From contig WGME01000003.1 of the NCBI GenBank assembly GCA_016125225.1, forward strand, positions 992,001-1,056,000: 64,000 nt of DNA, read 5' to 3'. Every line of letters starts with the position of its first letter. Within the stretch, counting starts at the first letter, position 1. Under the pieces are notes generated by a model. That model saw only the letters and a list, made by a program, of their open reading frames with translations. It did not search any database and was not told the origin of the DNA. The DNA is from a bacterium. GTDB lineage: Bacteria; Planctomycetota; Planctomycetia; Planctomycetales; Planctomycetaceae. Both the position numbers and the translations under genes were made by a program. This document shows, piece by piece, positions 39,278 to 49,455 of the stretch.

Positions 39278-42200
39278 ATGAAACGTACGGCAAAGCGGTG
39301 TCTATATCTCCTGATGATCTGCACAACAGTCGCAGGCATGGTACAGGCACAGGACGAAAGCAGCGGTACAGCACGCGTCAGCGATGCCCCGGGGCCGCTG
39401 CCGACAGAAGCCGCGCCGGTCTATAACGCACCGGCTGGTCCGCCGAATGGTTTCTTTAATATGACGCCCGTGGAAACGTGGTTCGCTCCACGCTTCTACG
39501 TCGATTCCCGTGCCGGTGTCTTGTACGGCTATCAAGAGTCGTTCACGAACCTAGGTGGATTCGTGCCGTACTTCTTCGAAGAAAACGCGATGTTGTACGC
39601 CGATGCCCGCGGCATGCTCGGCTATGACGGACGCGGTGGTGCCAACCTCGGTTTAGGCTGGCGCTACTACATGCCAGAGCTGGATCGTTTTATCGGTGCC
39701 AACCTCTGGTACGACTTCGATGCGAGCCATACCCGTTCATACAACCAGGTCGGTGTCGGCTTTGAGTCGATCGGCCGGTATTTCGACCTGTTCCTCAACG
39801 GCTATATCCCCGTCGGTGGCGATCAGAACATCCTGTCGACGGCGTTGGTTGGTCAAGGTCAGTTCTCTGGCAACATGCTGTTGCTGGATCGTTATAACGA
39901 AGTGGAATCGGCCTACACGGGCTTTGACGCCCAGATCGGCGGCCCGATGCCCATTTTTGGGCGCTATGGATTGCAGGGATACACCGGCTTCTACTTCTTC
40001 ACCAACAGCAACGCGGGTGACTTCACCGGCGTGAGTGGCCGTCTGGCTTGGCAGGTGAATGAAGACTGGAACATCGCCGTCAACTTCAGCGATGACCATA
40101 CGTTCGGTACGAATACGCAGATGCAGATCAGCATGACTCTGCCTGATGGCAAGCCCAGCCGCTGGTTGCGTCCGTTGTCGGTGCGGGAACGCATGATGAA
40201 GTCGACACAGCGTAACTACCGTGTGACAGTCGAACACGACATCCAGGTGGTGCAGGAAGCGGCGATCAATCCCAAAGACGGCAACCCGTACTTCATCGTG
40301 CATGTTGATCCCAATGTCGCGGGTAACGGCGTGAATGCTGGCAGCGGCACCGTTGAGGATCCGTACAACCAGTTGACGCAGTTTGACCAACTGGCCTTCA
40401 CCGACAAGTCCGCTGTTGACATCATCTTCGTCAAGCCTCGGACCGATGGCAGCTCGATCAATCTTGACGACGGTGTGACGCTACTGACCGGCCAAAGACT
40501 GTTGAGCAACAGTGTGGCCCATACGTTCGAAGTGGCACAGAACCCAGGCGTTCTCTATCCGTTGGGTGATGTTGTGCCAGGACAGGCACTTCCCGTGTTG
40601 AGTAACACCACAGGCGGAAATGTGGTGACCTTCGCCGACGGCGCCGTGATGATCGAAGTCTCGGGCTTCACCATCAACGGCAGTGCCACAGGCAGCGGGA
40701 TCGTGGGGACCAATAACTCCATGATCAACATCAACAACAACGTGATCCAGAATGGTCGCAACGGTATTGCCTTGACCAACCTGACCGGCTTCGGTTCGGC
40801 GATGGATGCCAGCTACATCACAAACAACATCATCCGCAATAACACGCTGGACGGCATCAACATCTCGAACAGCGGTGTGGGGCCGTTGGATCTCGTGATC
40901 GCCAACAATGCACCGACTGCTATCGATTACGACGGCATCCTCGATACCGACACCGATGGTGACGGCGTCAACGATACGAGTGCCCCGGACAGCCTCGATG
41001 GTGACGGCGACTTCTCGAACGATGGGATTCTCGCCAACGGTGACGATGGCATCGATATCAATCTTGATGCTGGCAGCCGCATGAACCTCCTGCTCACTCA
41101 GAACCGCATCGGTGGCCAGATTGTTGATGACACCGCCATGACCACGACCAACGCTGGCAACGGTGGCAATGGCGTCGAAATCGATCTGACGGCCAACAGC
41201 TCGTTATATGCTCGCATCAGCGGCAACACACCGGGCACTTCCCCAGTCAACTACGGCATCTCGAACAACGGAGGAGACGGTGTTCGTATCTCTGCAGACA
41301 ACAGTACTATTGATATGCTGAATCAAGTGGCCGACACGGGCATCACGGCTCTCCAAACCATGGGCGGCGGGTTCCTGGATAACACGATCTCTGGCAATGC
41401 GGGGAACGGTGTAACGATCCTCGGTAGCAATTCCGACATCTCGGCCGGCTTCTTTGGCAACTCGATTGGTGCTCCGGAAGTCTTGGATGACGTGGGCAAT
41501 GACTTGACAGATACCACGCTGGGGAACGGTGGAATCGGCATCGCCATCGCGATGAACAACGGTAACGGCCTGTTCGCGATCGGAGCCGCCGATATCCCAG
41601 CCACCCCCACAACTCCGGAAGTTATCAACGGCAACGACCTCAGCTATAACGATGTCGGTGGTATCGAGCTGTTAGGTAGCGGCAACGCTCTTATCTCGTA
41701 CAACATCGAGAACAACCGCATCCGCAATGTGCAGAGCAACAACATTGCAGCTCCAATGGCACAAGCGACCTTTAGCTTCAATGGGATTAGCGGAACTGAC
41801 CCATTCACGATTACCAACCAATCTGATACCGGTATCGATATCAGTCAGGTGACCTGGAATCTGAATGGTACACCCTCATTCTTCGATTCTGACAATGCGG
41901 CCTTGAATACTTTCATCGGTCTGCCTCTAAACAATTATCTGGGAGCCCTTATCCCGGTTGCACCCACCGATATCACCACTGGTTTAGCAACTGTTAACAA
42001 TGTTGGCATCATTCAGGGGTCGAATCCGCTGCTCGTGGCGGCGACAAACGTTCCGGTTGGGCCACAGGTCATTGTAGATAACAGCCAAGTGCTGAATCTC
42101 AGCTTTAATGACTTTAATCCGACGGAATCCTTTGGCGCCACGACTATTCTCAGCCAGAATACTGCTCCTCTCGTGAACGATTCGCCCTTCAGCTCTGCGG

Positions 42201-45200
42201 CAACAGCCGGGTCGACGGTGCAGGTTACCTTCTCGAATGGCTTGTCGACTCTCTTCCGCCTCGATCTCGATTCGCCGACAGGTGTGGGTGTGAGCGGCAT
42301 GGGCCAGGCCTTCGGCCAGGTGACTCCCGGCTTTGGTACCGGTAATGACGGCATCCATGTGGCGGCCTCGGGGAATGCCACGTTTAATCAGGCCGTTATT
42401 CAGAACAACTCCGTCCGTGGTTACGGCGGCTACGGCATCAATGTCGAAGCAACGGGATTGTCAGACATTCCCAATCTGGTGGTGCTGAATAACACGCTGG
42501 AATTCAATGGCACCGGGACCGTGGACGGAGTCCCAGTGCAAACCGGCGGGGGTTTGAATATCAGCCGCGATGGTAGTGCCGCTATTACCGCTCTCGTCCA
42601 AGGCAACAGCATCAGTAACAACTTCACCAACGGCTTTGACATCAATACCGCTGGAACGGCTGTCGGTCTCACCGATATCACCTTGTTACAGAACACCATC
42701 AGCAACAACAATGGTGACGGTGTGAATGTCCTCGCGACCGAGAACTCCCGGTTGAACCTGACCAGTCAGGAAAACACCGTAACGTTCAACAACGAAAACA
42801 ACTGGAACATCCGCACGACGGATGACGTGATCTTCAACTTCACCATGTTGGATGATACGGCGAACAATGCCTTAGGTAACGCCGCCAATGGTAGCGGTAA
42901 TGGTGTCGTGTTGAATCTGGGTGGTACCAGTGTGAACAACATTCAGATCTCTGGAACCAGCACGAACGCGAGCATGTTCGCCTTGAACACCGGTTCGGGC
43001 TTCGCGCTCAGTGCCGTTGAGAATGCCCTTGTGAACGTTAACATTCAGGACAGCCTGTTTGATACCAACAGCACCGACGGTTTGAACTTCAGCCGAGAAG
43101 GAGCCTCGCTGATCCTGGCTCAACTCGACAACCTGACTGTGACCAACAACCTCGACGACGGTATCCAGTTCTACGCGTCGGGTTCGGATCGTAGTGATCC
43201 CAACACACCGCTGTTCAATGGCACTCAGTCTCCAGCCAACCGGCTTGTCGTGACAAATACGCTGATTGCGGACAACGGCCTGATTGGTGCGGAGAATGGT
43301 GGTAACGGCCTGGAGTTTGCCACGTTTGCTGATGCTGACTTTGTGTCGGTCGTACGTAGTTCAATTATCTCAGGCAGTGCCACGGACGGGGCGCGCATCT
43401 TCTCGACGGGCATCAGCAGTTACGGCCTTGCGAACGATCGCTCGACATTTGATAACGTGATGATCACCGATAACGGCCGTGACGGCATCAAGCTCTTCGC
43501 GATGGGAGCGTTTGAGTCTACCCCGGAGATGTTTGTCGAAGTGAATAGCGATACCGGAGTGACGCTCATCTCCGATAACGGCGACGACGGAATTCAAGCC
43601 TCGGTGCCCTACGGAAGCATTGATCTAAACGTCATCGGGACCGCTGGTTCTGACTATACGACCATCATCCAGCATAACGGTCTGGTCTCCAACACAGATG
43701 GGCATGGTATCGAGTTTAACGTGGCTGATACGGCAATCGATGGTGATGACGCTGGCGATACTGGAACCGCCAATAACGGTGAACGGACGGACGGCGATGC
43801 GGATGGTGCCGCCAATGAAATTCTTAATTTCTACTTCGCGAATGGTTTCGAATTTACCGGAACGAATGGCTACAACGGATTCGGAACTCTCAATATTCAG
43901 GAGACATTGATTGGGGATGGGAACCGGAACGACTCACTTGACCTCGGTAATGCCGGTGATGGTGTGCACGTGTTTAATTCCAATGTCTGGAATCTGGTGG
44001 GTGGTGGTAACGACAACATCGGCATCGGTGGAACTCTCACATTCGCAGGTCCCTTGGTAGATGCCCAAGGGAACCCGCTGGTGGCCCCTGGAGCCGTTAA
44101 TGACCATGATGTGAACCGAGACTTGATCGTAGATGGAGCATTCGGAGCAGGAAATATTTCGCGTGACTTCATCGTAGATCAGGCTGGTGTGATGGTCCTG
44201 AATATTGACAATTCATCCTTGAGTGGGAACGGCCGCGACGGGTTGAACATTATCAGTGATGGTAACAACGGCACGTTCGATCCGGGTAACCTGGTCTCAG
44301 CGGTAGTCACAGACAGTCTGATTGCGGACAATGGTCGGCATGGCGTAAACATTGACCTCGAAGGTAAGCATGGTGCTTATGATGTAAGTTTCGGCCCAGG
44401 TGGAACCTATACCGTCAGCCAAGCCAACCTGTTCATTTTCGACAACAATACTATTGAACGCAATAACAACTACGGCTTCCGCTATCAGGCGAACGCGGGA
44501 ATTCAGGCACGCCCCAACTTCAGTCAGAATGCGGATACATTCTTCTGGGGGCAGCAGTTCCAAGATGGGGTGCAACCGACGAACCCGACTCAACCTTTCG
44601 ATCCAGCGTTTATCGCAAACAATACTATTCTTAGCTCGATCTTTAATACGACCACGTTCCTGGTTGCAGGGAGCTTAGATAGTGAATACTACAGTATCGC
44701 GACAGACCTGAACTCGCGGTTGGTGTTCAATAACAATACTGTACAGTTCAATGGGCAACCTAACCAGCTCTTCAATGAGGGCGGTGACGGAATGTTCATT
44801 CGCGTGAGCACAGATTCTTATTTGTCAGCGGACATCGGTGGCGCGGCAGGAAGTGGTAATGGTAACACATTCACTGGGAATGCGATTTCCGACTTGAGGT
44901 TCGAGTCGTTCACCGCCACCTGGGTGAATGGTTTGACATCTCCAGTCCCCGACCCTGCGACGGCTGGGGCCACCACAACGCCGGATCAACTGTACCTTGA
45001 TGATACTGCACAATTGACCCTGCGGTTTAACAATAATATTGGTCGTGAACTGGCGGCAGATGCGATTATCGTCGGCGGTGCTCAGACAGTTGGTCAGCGG
45101 ACTGCCGCCTATGCTCTTAATGGCACCCGATTTATTGATCGAACTGCAAACGGTCTGCGACAGACGCAGATGTTCCAGGTTGATGACTATCTCAACCTGA

Positions 45201-45352
45201 ACACAAACAATTCGTTCAGTGGTGTGGATCTCGTTAGTGAGTTTCTTGGAAGTGGCGGTTGGTACGGTGTCACGGGAGCTGATCCCGCATTTCCGAACCC
45301 GATTTTCCCGCAGAATGCGGTGGAAAGCTTCGGGAATCCATTCTTCCCGTAA
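39278..45352 (+). CDS. Giant inverse-autotransporter-like protein with beta-helix passenger
   Basis: Start set at ATG 39278, 7 bases after GGAG, which opens a signal peptide (KRTAKRCLYLLMICTTVAGMVQA); the frame reaches 39188 upstream. The product is 2,024 residues. Residues about 55-300 look like an N-terminal outer-membrane barrel of inverse-autotransporter (intimin/invasin) type: GGANLGLGWRYYMPELD, GANLWYDFDASHTRSYNQVGVG, GLQGYTGFYFF, then RERMMKSTQRNYRVTVEHDI. The rest is a passenger of right-handed beta-helix turns rich in Asn, Gly and Asp (ISNNNGDGVNV, ITDNGRDGIKLF, IADNGRHGVNI). Asp-rich calcium-type turns lie at about 555-580 and 1485-1510. A different beta-sandwich-like segment interrupts the helix at about 830-1015. 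A surface adhesin or S-layer-like role is inferred. It ends before a strong terminator and appears monocistronic. Confidence 0.8.
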   Translation: MKRTAKRCLYLLMICTTVAGMVQAQDESSGTARVSDAPGPLPTEAAPVYNAPAGPPNGFFNMTPVETWFAPRFYVDSRAGVLYGYQESFTNLGGFVPYFFEENAMLYADARGMLGYDGRGGANLGLGWRYYMPELDRFIGANLWYDFDASHTRSYNQVGVGFESIGRYFDLFLNGYIPVGGDQNILSTALVGQGQFSGNMLLLDRYNEVESAYTGFDAQIGGPMPIFGRYGLQGYTGFYFFTNSNAGDFTGVSGRLAWQVNEDWNIAVNFSDDHTFGTNTQMQISMTLPDGKPSRWLRPLSVRERMMKSTQRNYRVTVEHDIQVVQEAAINPKDGNPYFIVHVDPNVAGNGVNAGSGTVEDPYNQLTQFDQLAFTDKSAVDIIFVKPRTDGSSINLDDGVTLLTGQRLLSNSVAHTFEVAQNPGVLYPLGDVVPGQALPVLSNTTGGNVVTFADGAVMIEVSGFTINGSATGSGIVGTNNSMININNNVIQNGRNGIALTNLTGFGSAMDASYITNNIIRNNTLDGINISNSGVGPLDLVIANNAPTAIDYDGILDTDTDGDGVNDTSAPDSLDGDGDFSNDGILANGDDGIDINLDAGSRMNLLLTQNRIGGQIVDDTAMTTTNAGNGGNGVEIDLTANSSLYARISGNTPGTSPVNYGISNNGGDGVRISADNSTIDMLNQVADTGITALQTMGGGFLDNTISGNAGNGVTILGSNSDISAGFFGNSIGAPEVLDDVGNDLTDTTLGNGGIGIAIAMNNGNGLFAIGAADIPATPTTPEVINGNDLSYNDVGGIELLGSGNALISYNIENNRIRNVQSNNIAAPMAQATFSFNGISGTDPFTITNQSDTGIDISQVTWNLNGTPSFFDSDNAALNTFIGLPLNNYLGALIPVAPTDITTGLATVNNVGIIQGSNPLLVAATNVPVGPQVIVDNSQVLNLSFNDFNPTESFGATTILSQNTAPLVNDSPFSSAATAGSTVQVTFSNGLSTLFRLDLDSPTGVGVSGMGQAFGQVTPGFGTGNDGIHVAASGNATFNQAVIQNNSVRGYGGYGINVEATGLSDIPNLVVLNNTLEFNGTGTVDGVPVQTGGGLNISRDGSAAITALVQGNSISNNFTNGFDINTAGTAVGLTDITLLQNTISNNNGDGVNVLATENSRLNLTSQENTVTFNNENNWNIRTTDDVIFNFTMLDDTANNALGNAANGSGNGVVLNLGGTSVNNIQISGTSTNASMFALNTGSGFALSAVENALVNVNIQDSLFDTNSTDGLNFSREGASLILAQLDNLTVTNNLDDGIQFYASGSDRSDPNTPLFNGTQSPANRLVVTNTLIADNGLIGAENGGNGLEFATFADADFVSVVRSSIISGSATDGARIFSTGISSYGLANDRSTFDNVMITDNGRDGIKLFAMGAFESTPEMFVEVNSDTGVTLISDNGDDGIQASVPYGSIDLNVIGTAGSDYTTIIQHNGLVSNTDGHGIEFNVADTAIDGDDAGDTGTANNGERTDGDADGAANEILNFYFANGFEFTGTNGYNGFGTLNIQETLIGDGNRNDSLDLGNAGDGVHVFNSNVWNLVGGGNDNIGIGGTLTFAGPLVDAQGNPLVAPGAVNDHDVNRDLIVDGAFGAGNISRDFIVDQAGVMVLNIDNSSLSGNGRDGLNIISDGNNGTFDPGNLVSAVVTDSLIADNGRHGVNIDLEGKHGAYDVSFGPGGTYTVSQANLFIFDNNTIERNNNYGFRYQANAGIQARPNFSQNADTFFWGQQFQDGVQPTNPTQPFDPAFIANNTILSSIFNTTTFLVAGSLDSEYYSIATDLNSRLVFNNNTVQFNGQPNQLFNEGGDGMFIRVSTDSYLSADIGGAAGSGNGNTFTGNAISDLRFESFTATWVNGLTSPVPDPATAGATTTPDQLYLDDTAQLTLRFNNNIGRELAADAIIVGGAQTVGQRTAAYALNGTRFIDRTANGLRQTQMFQVDDYLNLNTNNSFSGVDLVSEFLGSGGWYGVTGADPAFPNPIFPQNAVESFGNPFFP

Positions 45353-45391
45353 TCTAGACTGCTGAGTCGCTTACGCAACTCTAGGATCAAC

Positions 45392-45434
45392 AGAAGCCCC
45401 GAGACTATATGGTCGCGGGGCTTCTGGCTTTTTC
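45392..45434 (+). terminator. Intrinsic terminator of the giant beta-helix gene
   Basis: Perfect 10-base arms AGAAGCCCCG (45392-45401) and CGGGGCTTCT (45416-45425) with a 14-base loop, followed by GGCTTTTTC. It lies 39 bases after the stop at 45352. Confidence 0.85.
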
Positions 45435-45612
45435 TGCGCCCTCAATAGTTAATTTCACTTGCGGGAGTATCCGGCTGGCACCAGAGAGCTAATTGCTTCC
45501 CACCCACAGACGCTGTCAAACCTTGCCGGTTGGCTAACCCATAGGGGTTCTTCCGAAAATTCGGGCGAGTGGCTCTGCTCTCTGACGATGATCTTTCGCA
45601 GGGGGCATGATG

Positions 45613-46071
45613 ATGCGGACTTATGGCGTGATGATTGGGATTTGTGCGTTCGCGATGAGCGGATGTGCTGTTTATGACCCGACACATGTCTGGCGATATC
45701 ACGCCGACTTCAACACCGAACGGCAATTGTCGGCTCAATGGGTCGACTACACACATCAACCGCCAAAGCATGTCCGCATGCGGATGACCAAGTGGGCTTA
45801 CAACGTTGGCCCGTCCCCCATGAAAAGCGAAATCACGATTCCCACGGAAAGCCCGACGTTGCCCATCACCCCGTTACCAGTGGGTGTCGAGCCAAGCTAT
45901 CGGCCGGACATGTTGGAAGAAGCGGAACCGCCCGCGTTTCCCACGTTTGAATCTCTCAAGCCGCCTAAAGCGAACGGCTCGCAGCCTTCGTATCTCGAAC
46001 CCTATGGGCCCTCTGCCGCGGCTCCGTCTTCGCAGGTTACGCCATCATCGTGGGTGTTTTCTGGTCGTTGA
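45613..46071 (+). CDS. Small lipoprotein, unknown function
   Basis: There are three ATG codons in a row (45607, 45610, 45613). AGGGGG (45600-45605) is 7 bases before the third, which I take as the start. The 152-residue product has a lipoprotein signal with lipobox AMSGC (Cys at about 18). The mature part is polar and Pro-rich, with no domain I recognise: [28 protein letters not shown], then a Pro/Ser/Thr tail. It should be anchored in the inner or outer membrane. The gene lies between the terminator of the giant protein and a convergent RND permease gene, overlapping the 3' end of the latter by 35 bases. Confidence 0.7.
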   Translation: MRTYGVMIGICAFAMSGCAVYDPTHVWRYHADFNTERQLSAQWVDYTHQPPKHVRMRMTKWAYNVGPSPMKSEITIPTESPTLPITPLPVGVEPSYRPDMLEEAEPPAFPTFESLKPPKANGSQPSYLEPYGPSAAAPSSQVTPSSWVFSGR

Positions 46072-49000
46072 AACGTGAATCAGAAGATGGCTCTATCCGG
46101 TCTTCCTCGGGAACGACGGGAAGACCCAACCAGGTGATGACGTCTGTGAAGATCATATTCAGTGAGGGTGCGATGATCAGGGTTTGCACCGTCGAAAACA
46201 GCAATCCGAACGAAATGGTAATGGCCATCGGAATCAGGAATTTGGCCTGAAAACTGGTTTCAAACAGCATCGGCAACATCCCGGCAATCGTCGTTTCGCT
46301 GGTGAGAAAAATGGCCCGCAATCGCGTCTTGGAGCCTTCCAGATTGGCTTCAAACGGGTCGATCCCTTCACGAATGCGCACGTTGACATAGTTGATCAGC
46401 ACGATCGCATCGTTCACCACAATCCCCGTCAATGCGACGAAGCCAATGCCGGAGATAATCGTCATCGGGTAGCCTGTCACCCAATGTCCCAGAGTGGCCC
46501 CCATCAACCCGAAGGGAATGGCGAGCATCACGACCACGGGTTGGTAATAGGACCGAAAGACCGAGGCGACGATGGCATAAATGATGAGCAGGGCCAGAGG
46601 CATGGCGAGTCTCAGGCTGTCCATCGATTTGGCCTGGTCTTCTGCGACCCCTTGAAAACGAAGTTCCACATCGGGATACAGCCCCTGCAGGTCGGTATCG
46701 AAGTACGATTTCAACCCTTGACGAATGACTTCGCCGTCGGCACCTTCCAGCACATCGGCCAGCACGCGGACACACCGCATCTGGTGGCTGCGATGCAACG
46801 TGCCATAGCTTTCTGTTTCCTGTAGCGACGCCAAAGCCGAGAGTGGTGCCCAGCCCCGTTGATTGGGCGGACCAATCGGTACCCACATCGATTCCAGATC
46901 GTAGACACTGCTGCGATACGATTCGGGATAGCGGACCATGATTTTGACGTCTTCGCGGTTGCGGGTGATCCGCCGAGCTTCGCGACCATACATTGCCGAG
47001 CGGACAAACTCACCGAGCTGGCCTACGGTGACGCCAGTGGGACGTGCGGTTTCATACAGAGTGAGCTGTACTTCACGCTTGCCACGATCAAAGTCGTCGT
47101 CGATATCGACCGTCCCGGAGAAAGAGGCAAGTTTCTGCTTCAGTGCCTGGGCCACGGCAACGATATCGTCAAAGCGAGGCCCATTGACTACGACCTCGAC
47201 ATCTTTGCCTGCGGGACCACCAGAGAGTGCGGTCCAGGTCACCGAATTGACTCCGGCCAACTTGTCGGACACCTGGCGGAGTTCGACAAGAATCTGTTCG
47301 CTGGTTCGTTCATGATTCTGTTCGCGCAGGTCCGCGGCTTTCAGCTCGATGATCAGTTGCCCGAGATGTGACGCGGCAGAGACCGAATCGGCACCCGCTG
47401 GTCCGACCGAGAATCGCACGGCGACATGCATTTGCACGTTCACAATTTCCGGCAGCTCACGCGCGGCCGTGGTCAAGGCAATCAGCCTCTCGCGAGTTTG
47501 GTCGGCTGGCGTTCCGATCGGCATTTCCAGGTCGGCAATGATCGATTCGCTATCCATCTTCTGGATGAATTCAGTTTTGACGACGCCGCCCATCCAGATG
47601 CCGAACGTTAATAGCAGGCACATGATCGATATCGCAATCGTGACATACCGCCAACGCAGCGCTAACGCGAGAAGCTGTTCATATAGCGACACTGCCGTGC
47701 TATGCGAAAAAGTCTCTATGACCCGTGCCGACCACCGATTCCACTTGGCACGGAGACCAAAAGCCGCGGCCGTCTCCCGTGCCTGCAACCGTTCTCTTGG
47801 CGGGAGGTGCTTCAAGTGGGCCGGGAGAATGATGATGGCTTCCACGAGGGAAACCGAAAGCGCGGAGATAATGACGAGAGGCAACTGACTGAAAAAATCG
47901 CCAATCTGCCCCTTCATGAACAACAAGGGAGTGAATGCCCCAATGGTGGTCGAGACCGAGGCGATCACCGGCCACATGACTTCTTCGGCACCCACGATTG
48001 CTGCTCGCGTGGGGGGCATGCCTTCCTGGATATGTCGATAGATATTTTCGCCAATCACTATGGCATCGTCGACGACAATCCCCAGCACGATGATCAAGCC
48101 GAAGATCGAAATGAGATTCAATGAGACGCCGAGCAGCCACATCACAATGAAACTGCCCAGGAAAGACGTCAAAATGCCGAAGGCGGTCCAGAGCGCCAGC
48201 CGCCAGTCGAGAAACAGTAACAGCGAGATGATGACCAGCATCAATCCCTGGCTGCCATTCCGCATCATCAGATCGAGGCGTCCTTCCAGATACCGCGCCA
48301 GATCAGTATGCAGGGCCACATCATAATTGTGTGCGAAGGGGGTGCGGTAACTGTCGAGGTAGACCTGCTGCGGGTCGGGTTGGCCGCTGACTTTGATAAC
48401 CAGTCGCAACAATCCGTTGCCGATTAAAGCAAAGGGTCTCCAATACCAGGGGTGGGCGGCCGCTGCCGTCCAACCGGTGAAGTCTTCATCCAGATGCTGT
48501 TTGCCACGGATGTAGGCCTTCACAGTTTGCGAGATCTGCAACACATCCTGATTACCGATTTTGTAGACCAGAATGTTGACGGCCCGCTGACCATTGAAGT
48601 AACTCTCTGCGTCGCTATCGATGAACTGATCGCGAATCGTTGCGACATCTGCCAGCCGGATCTGCGTTCCATCGGGACGGCTGCGCAGAACCAGGTTTTC
48701 GAGATCGATGCCGCGAGTTTCTTCGCCCAAGGTTCTGACGGCAATATTGCTGCGGTTTCCCTTGAGTTGCCCCCCGGAGATATCCAGATTGGTTGAGCGG
48801 ATGGCCTCCGCGACTTCAGCGAAAGTGACATCGAACTCGCGTAGGCGTTCAGGGCGAACTTCCACGCTAATTTCGTCATCGCGGACACCGCCCATTTCGA
48901 CTTCAGTGATGCCTGGCAGTCGCAGCAGGTCATCACGCAGATTGCGAGCCGACTGTTTCAATGCGGCTTCATCGGCTTCGCCATACAACGCAATTCCGAT

Positions 49001-49411
49001 GACCGGCAACTTGGGCAACAGCTTGCGGACGGTGATGGCTTCAATTTCGTCCGGCAGATCCTGAATGGCGTCGACTTCCGCCTTGATCTCCTGTAGGACC
49101 GAGTCCGCGTCTTCCACCTCGTTCCGTAATGTCAGCAGGGTGACGGTGCCCCCTTCGCTGATGGTGGAATCGATCTTCTCCACACCATCCACATCTCGAA
49201 CGGCCTCTTCGATTTTGATCGTGATGGCTTTTTCGATTTCCTCCGGTTGCACGCCGGGATAGATCACCGAGACGATGATTTTGTCGGGCTGACTTTCAGG
49301 GAACATTTCGCGGGTCAGCGTGGTCGCGAACATGACCCCACCGACGAGAATGACCAGCATGAGCACGTTCACGAGCACTTCGTTGTGCACACTGAACCGA
49401 GGCAGAGACAT
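46037..49411 (-). CDS. RND-family efflux permease
   Basis: Start set at ATG 49411 ([15 protein letters not shown]); a TTG at 49423 has its possible ribosome site too close. At 1,124 residues it is about 80 longer than AcrB-type permeases. The architecture is two repeats of one helix, a large periplasmic domain and five helices. The first helix is [19 protein letters not shown]. The paired acids of helix 4 are in [17 protein letters not shown] and the second-repeat counterpart is [15 protein letters not shown]. The proton-relay Asp-Asp is therefore intact. The class (drug, metal or lipid) is uncertain. No membrane-fusion protein or TolC-type gene is adjacent. It is 44 bases downstream of the PAS-GAF-receiver regulator on the same strand, so the regulator may be co-expressed with it. 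Confidence 0.92.
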   Translation of the reverse strand: MSLPRFSVHNEVLVNVLMLVILVGGVMFATTLTREMFPESQPDKIIVSVIYPGVQPEEIEKAITIKIEEAVRDVDGVEKIDSTISEGGTVTLLTLRNEVEDADSVLQEIKAEVDAIQDLPDEIEAITVRKLLPKLPVIGIALYGEADEAALKQSARNLRDDLLRLPGITEVEMGGVRDDEISVEVRPERLREFDVTFAEVAEAIRSTNLDISGGQLKGNRSNIAVRTLGEETRGIDLENLVLRSRPDGTQIRLADVATIRDQFIDSDAESYFNGQRAVNILVYKIGNQDVLQISQTVKAYIRGKQHLDEDFTGWTAAAAHPWYWRPFALIGNGLLRLVIKVSGQPDPQQVYLDSYRTPFAHNYDVALHTDLARYLEGRLDLMMRNGSQGLMLVIISLLLFLDWRLALWTAFGILTSFLGSFIVMWLLGVSLNLISIFGLIIVLGIVVDDAIVIGENIYRHIQEGMPPTRAAIVGAEEVMWPVIASVSTTIGAFTPLLFMKGQIGDFFSQLPLVIISALSVSLVEAIIILPAHLKHLPPRERLQARETAAAFGLRAKWNRWSARVIETFSHSTAVSLYEQLLALALRWRYVTIAISIMCLLLTFGIWMGGVVKTEFIQKMDSESIIADLEMPIGTPADQTRERLIALTTAARELPEIVNVQMHVAVRFSVGPAGADSVSAASHLGQLIIELKAADLREQNHERTSEQILVELRQVSDKLAGVNSVTWTALSGGPAGKDVEVVVNGPRFDDIVAVAQALKQKLASFSGTVDIDDDFDRGKREVQLTLYETARPTGVTVGQLGEFVRSAMYGREARRITRNREDVKIMVRYPESYRSSVYDLESMWVPIGPPNQRGWAPLSALASLQETESYGTLHRSHQMRCVRVLADVLEGADGEVIRQGLKSYFDTDLQGLYPDVELRFQGVAEDQAKSMDSLRLAMPLALLIIYAIVASVFRSYYQPVVVMLAIPFGLMGATLGHWVTGYPMTIISGIGFVALTGIVVNDAIVLINYVNVRIREGIDPFEANLEGSKTRLRAIFLTSETTIAGMLPMLFETSFQAKFLIPMAITISFGLLFSTVQTLIIAPSLNMIFTDVITWLGLPVVPEEDRIEPSSDSRFNDQKTPTMMA

Positions 49412-49455
49412 GGGAGCTCGCAATCCTGGAGTAAGCCGAGAAACCTTACCGATTG

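Noticed and set aside
39278-45352. Repeated NGxDGI-type units considered as a DNA repeat array or CRISPR
   Set aside because: The repetition is in protein pattern, with variable bases and spacing. It is coding solenoid, not an array of identical DNA repeats.
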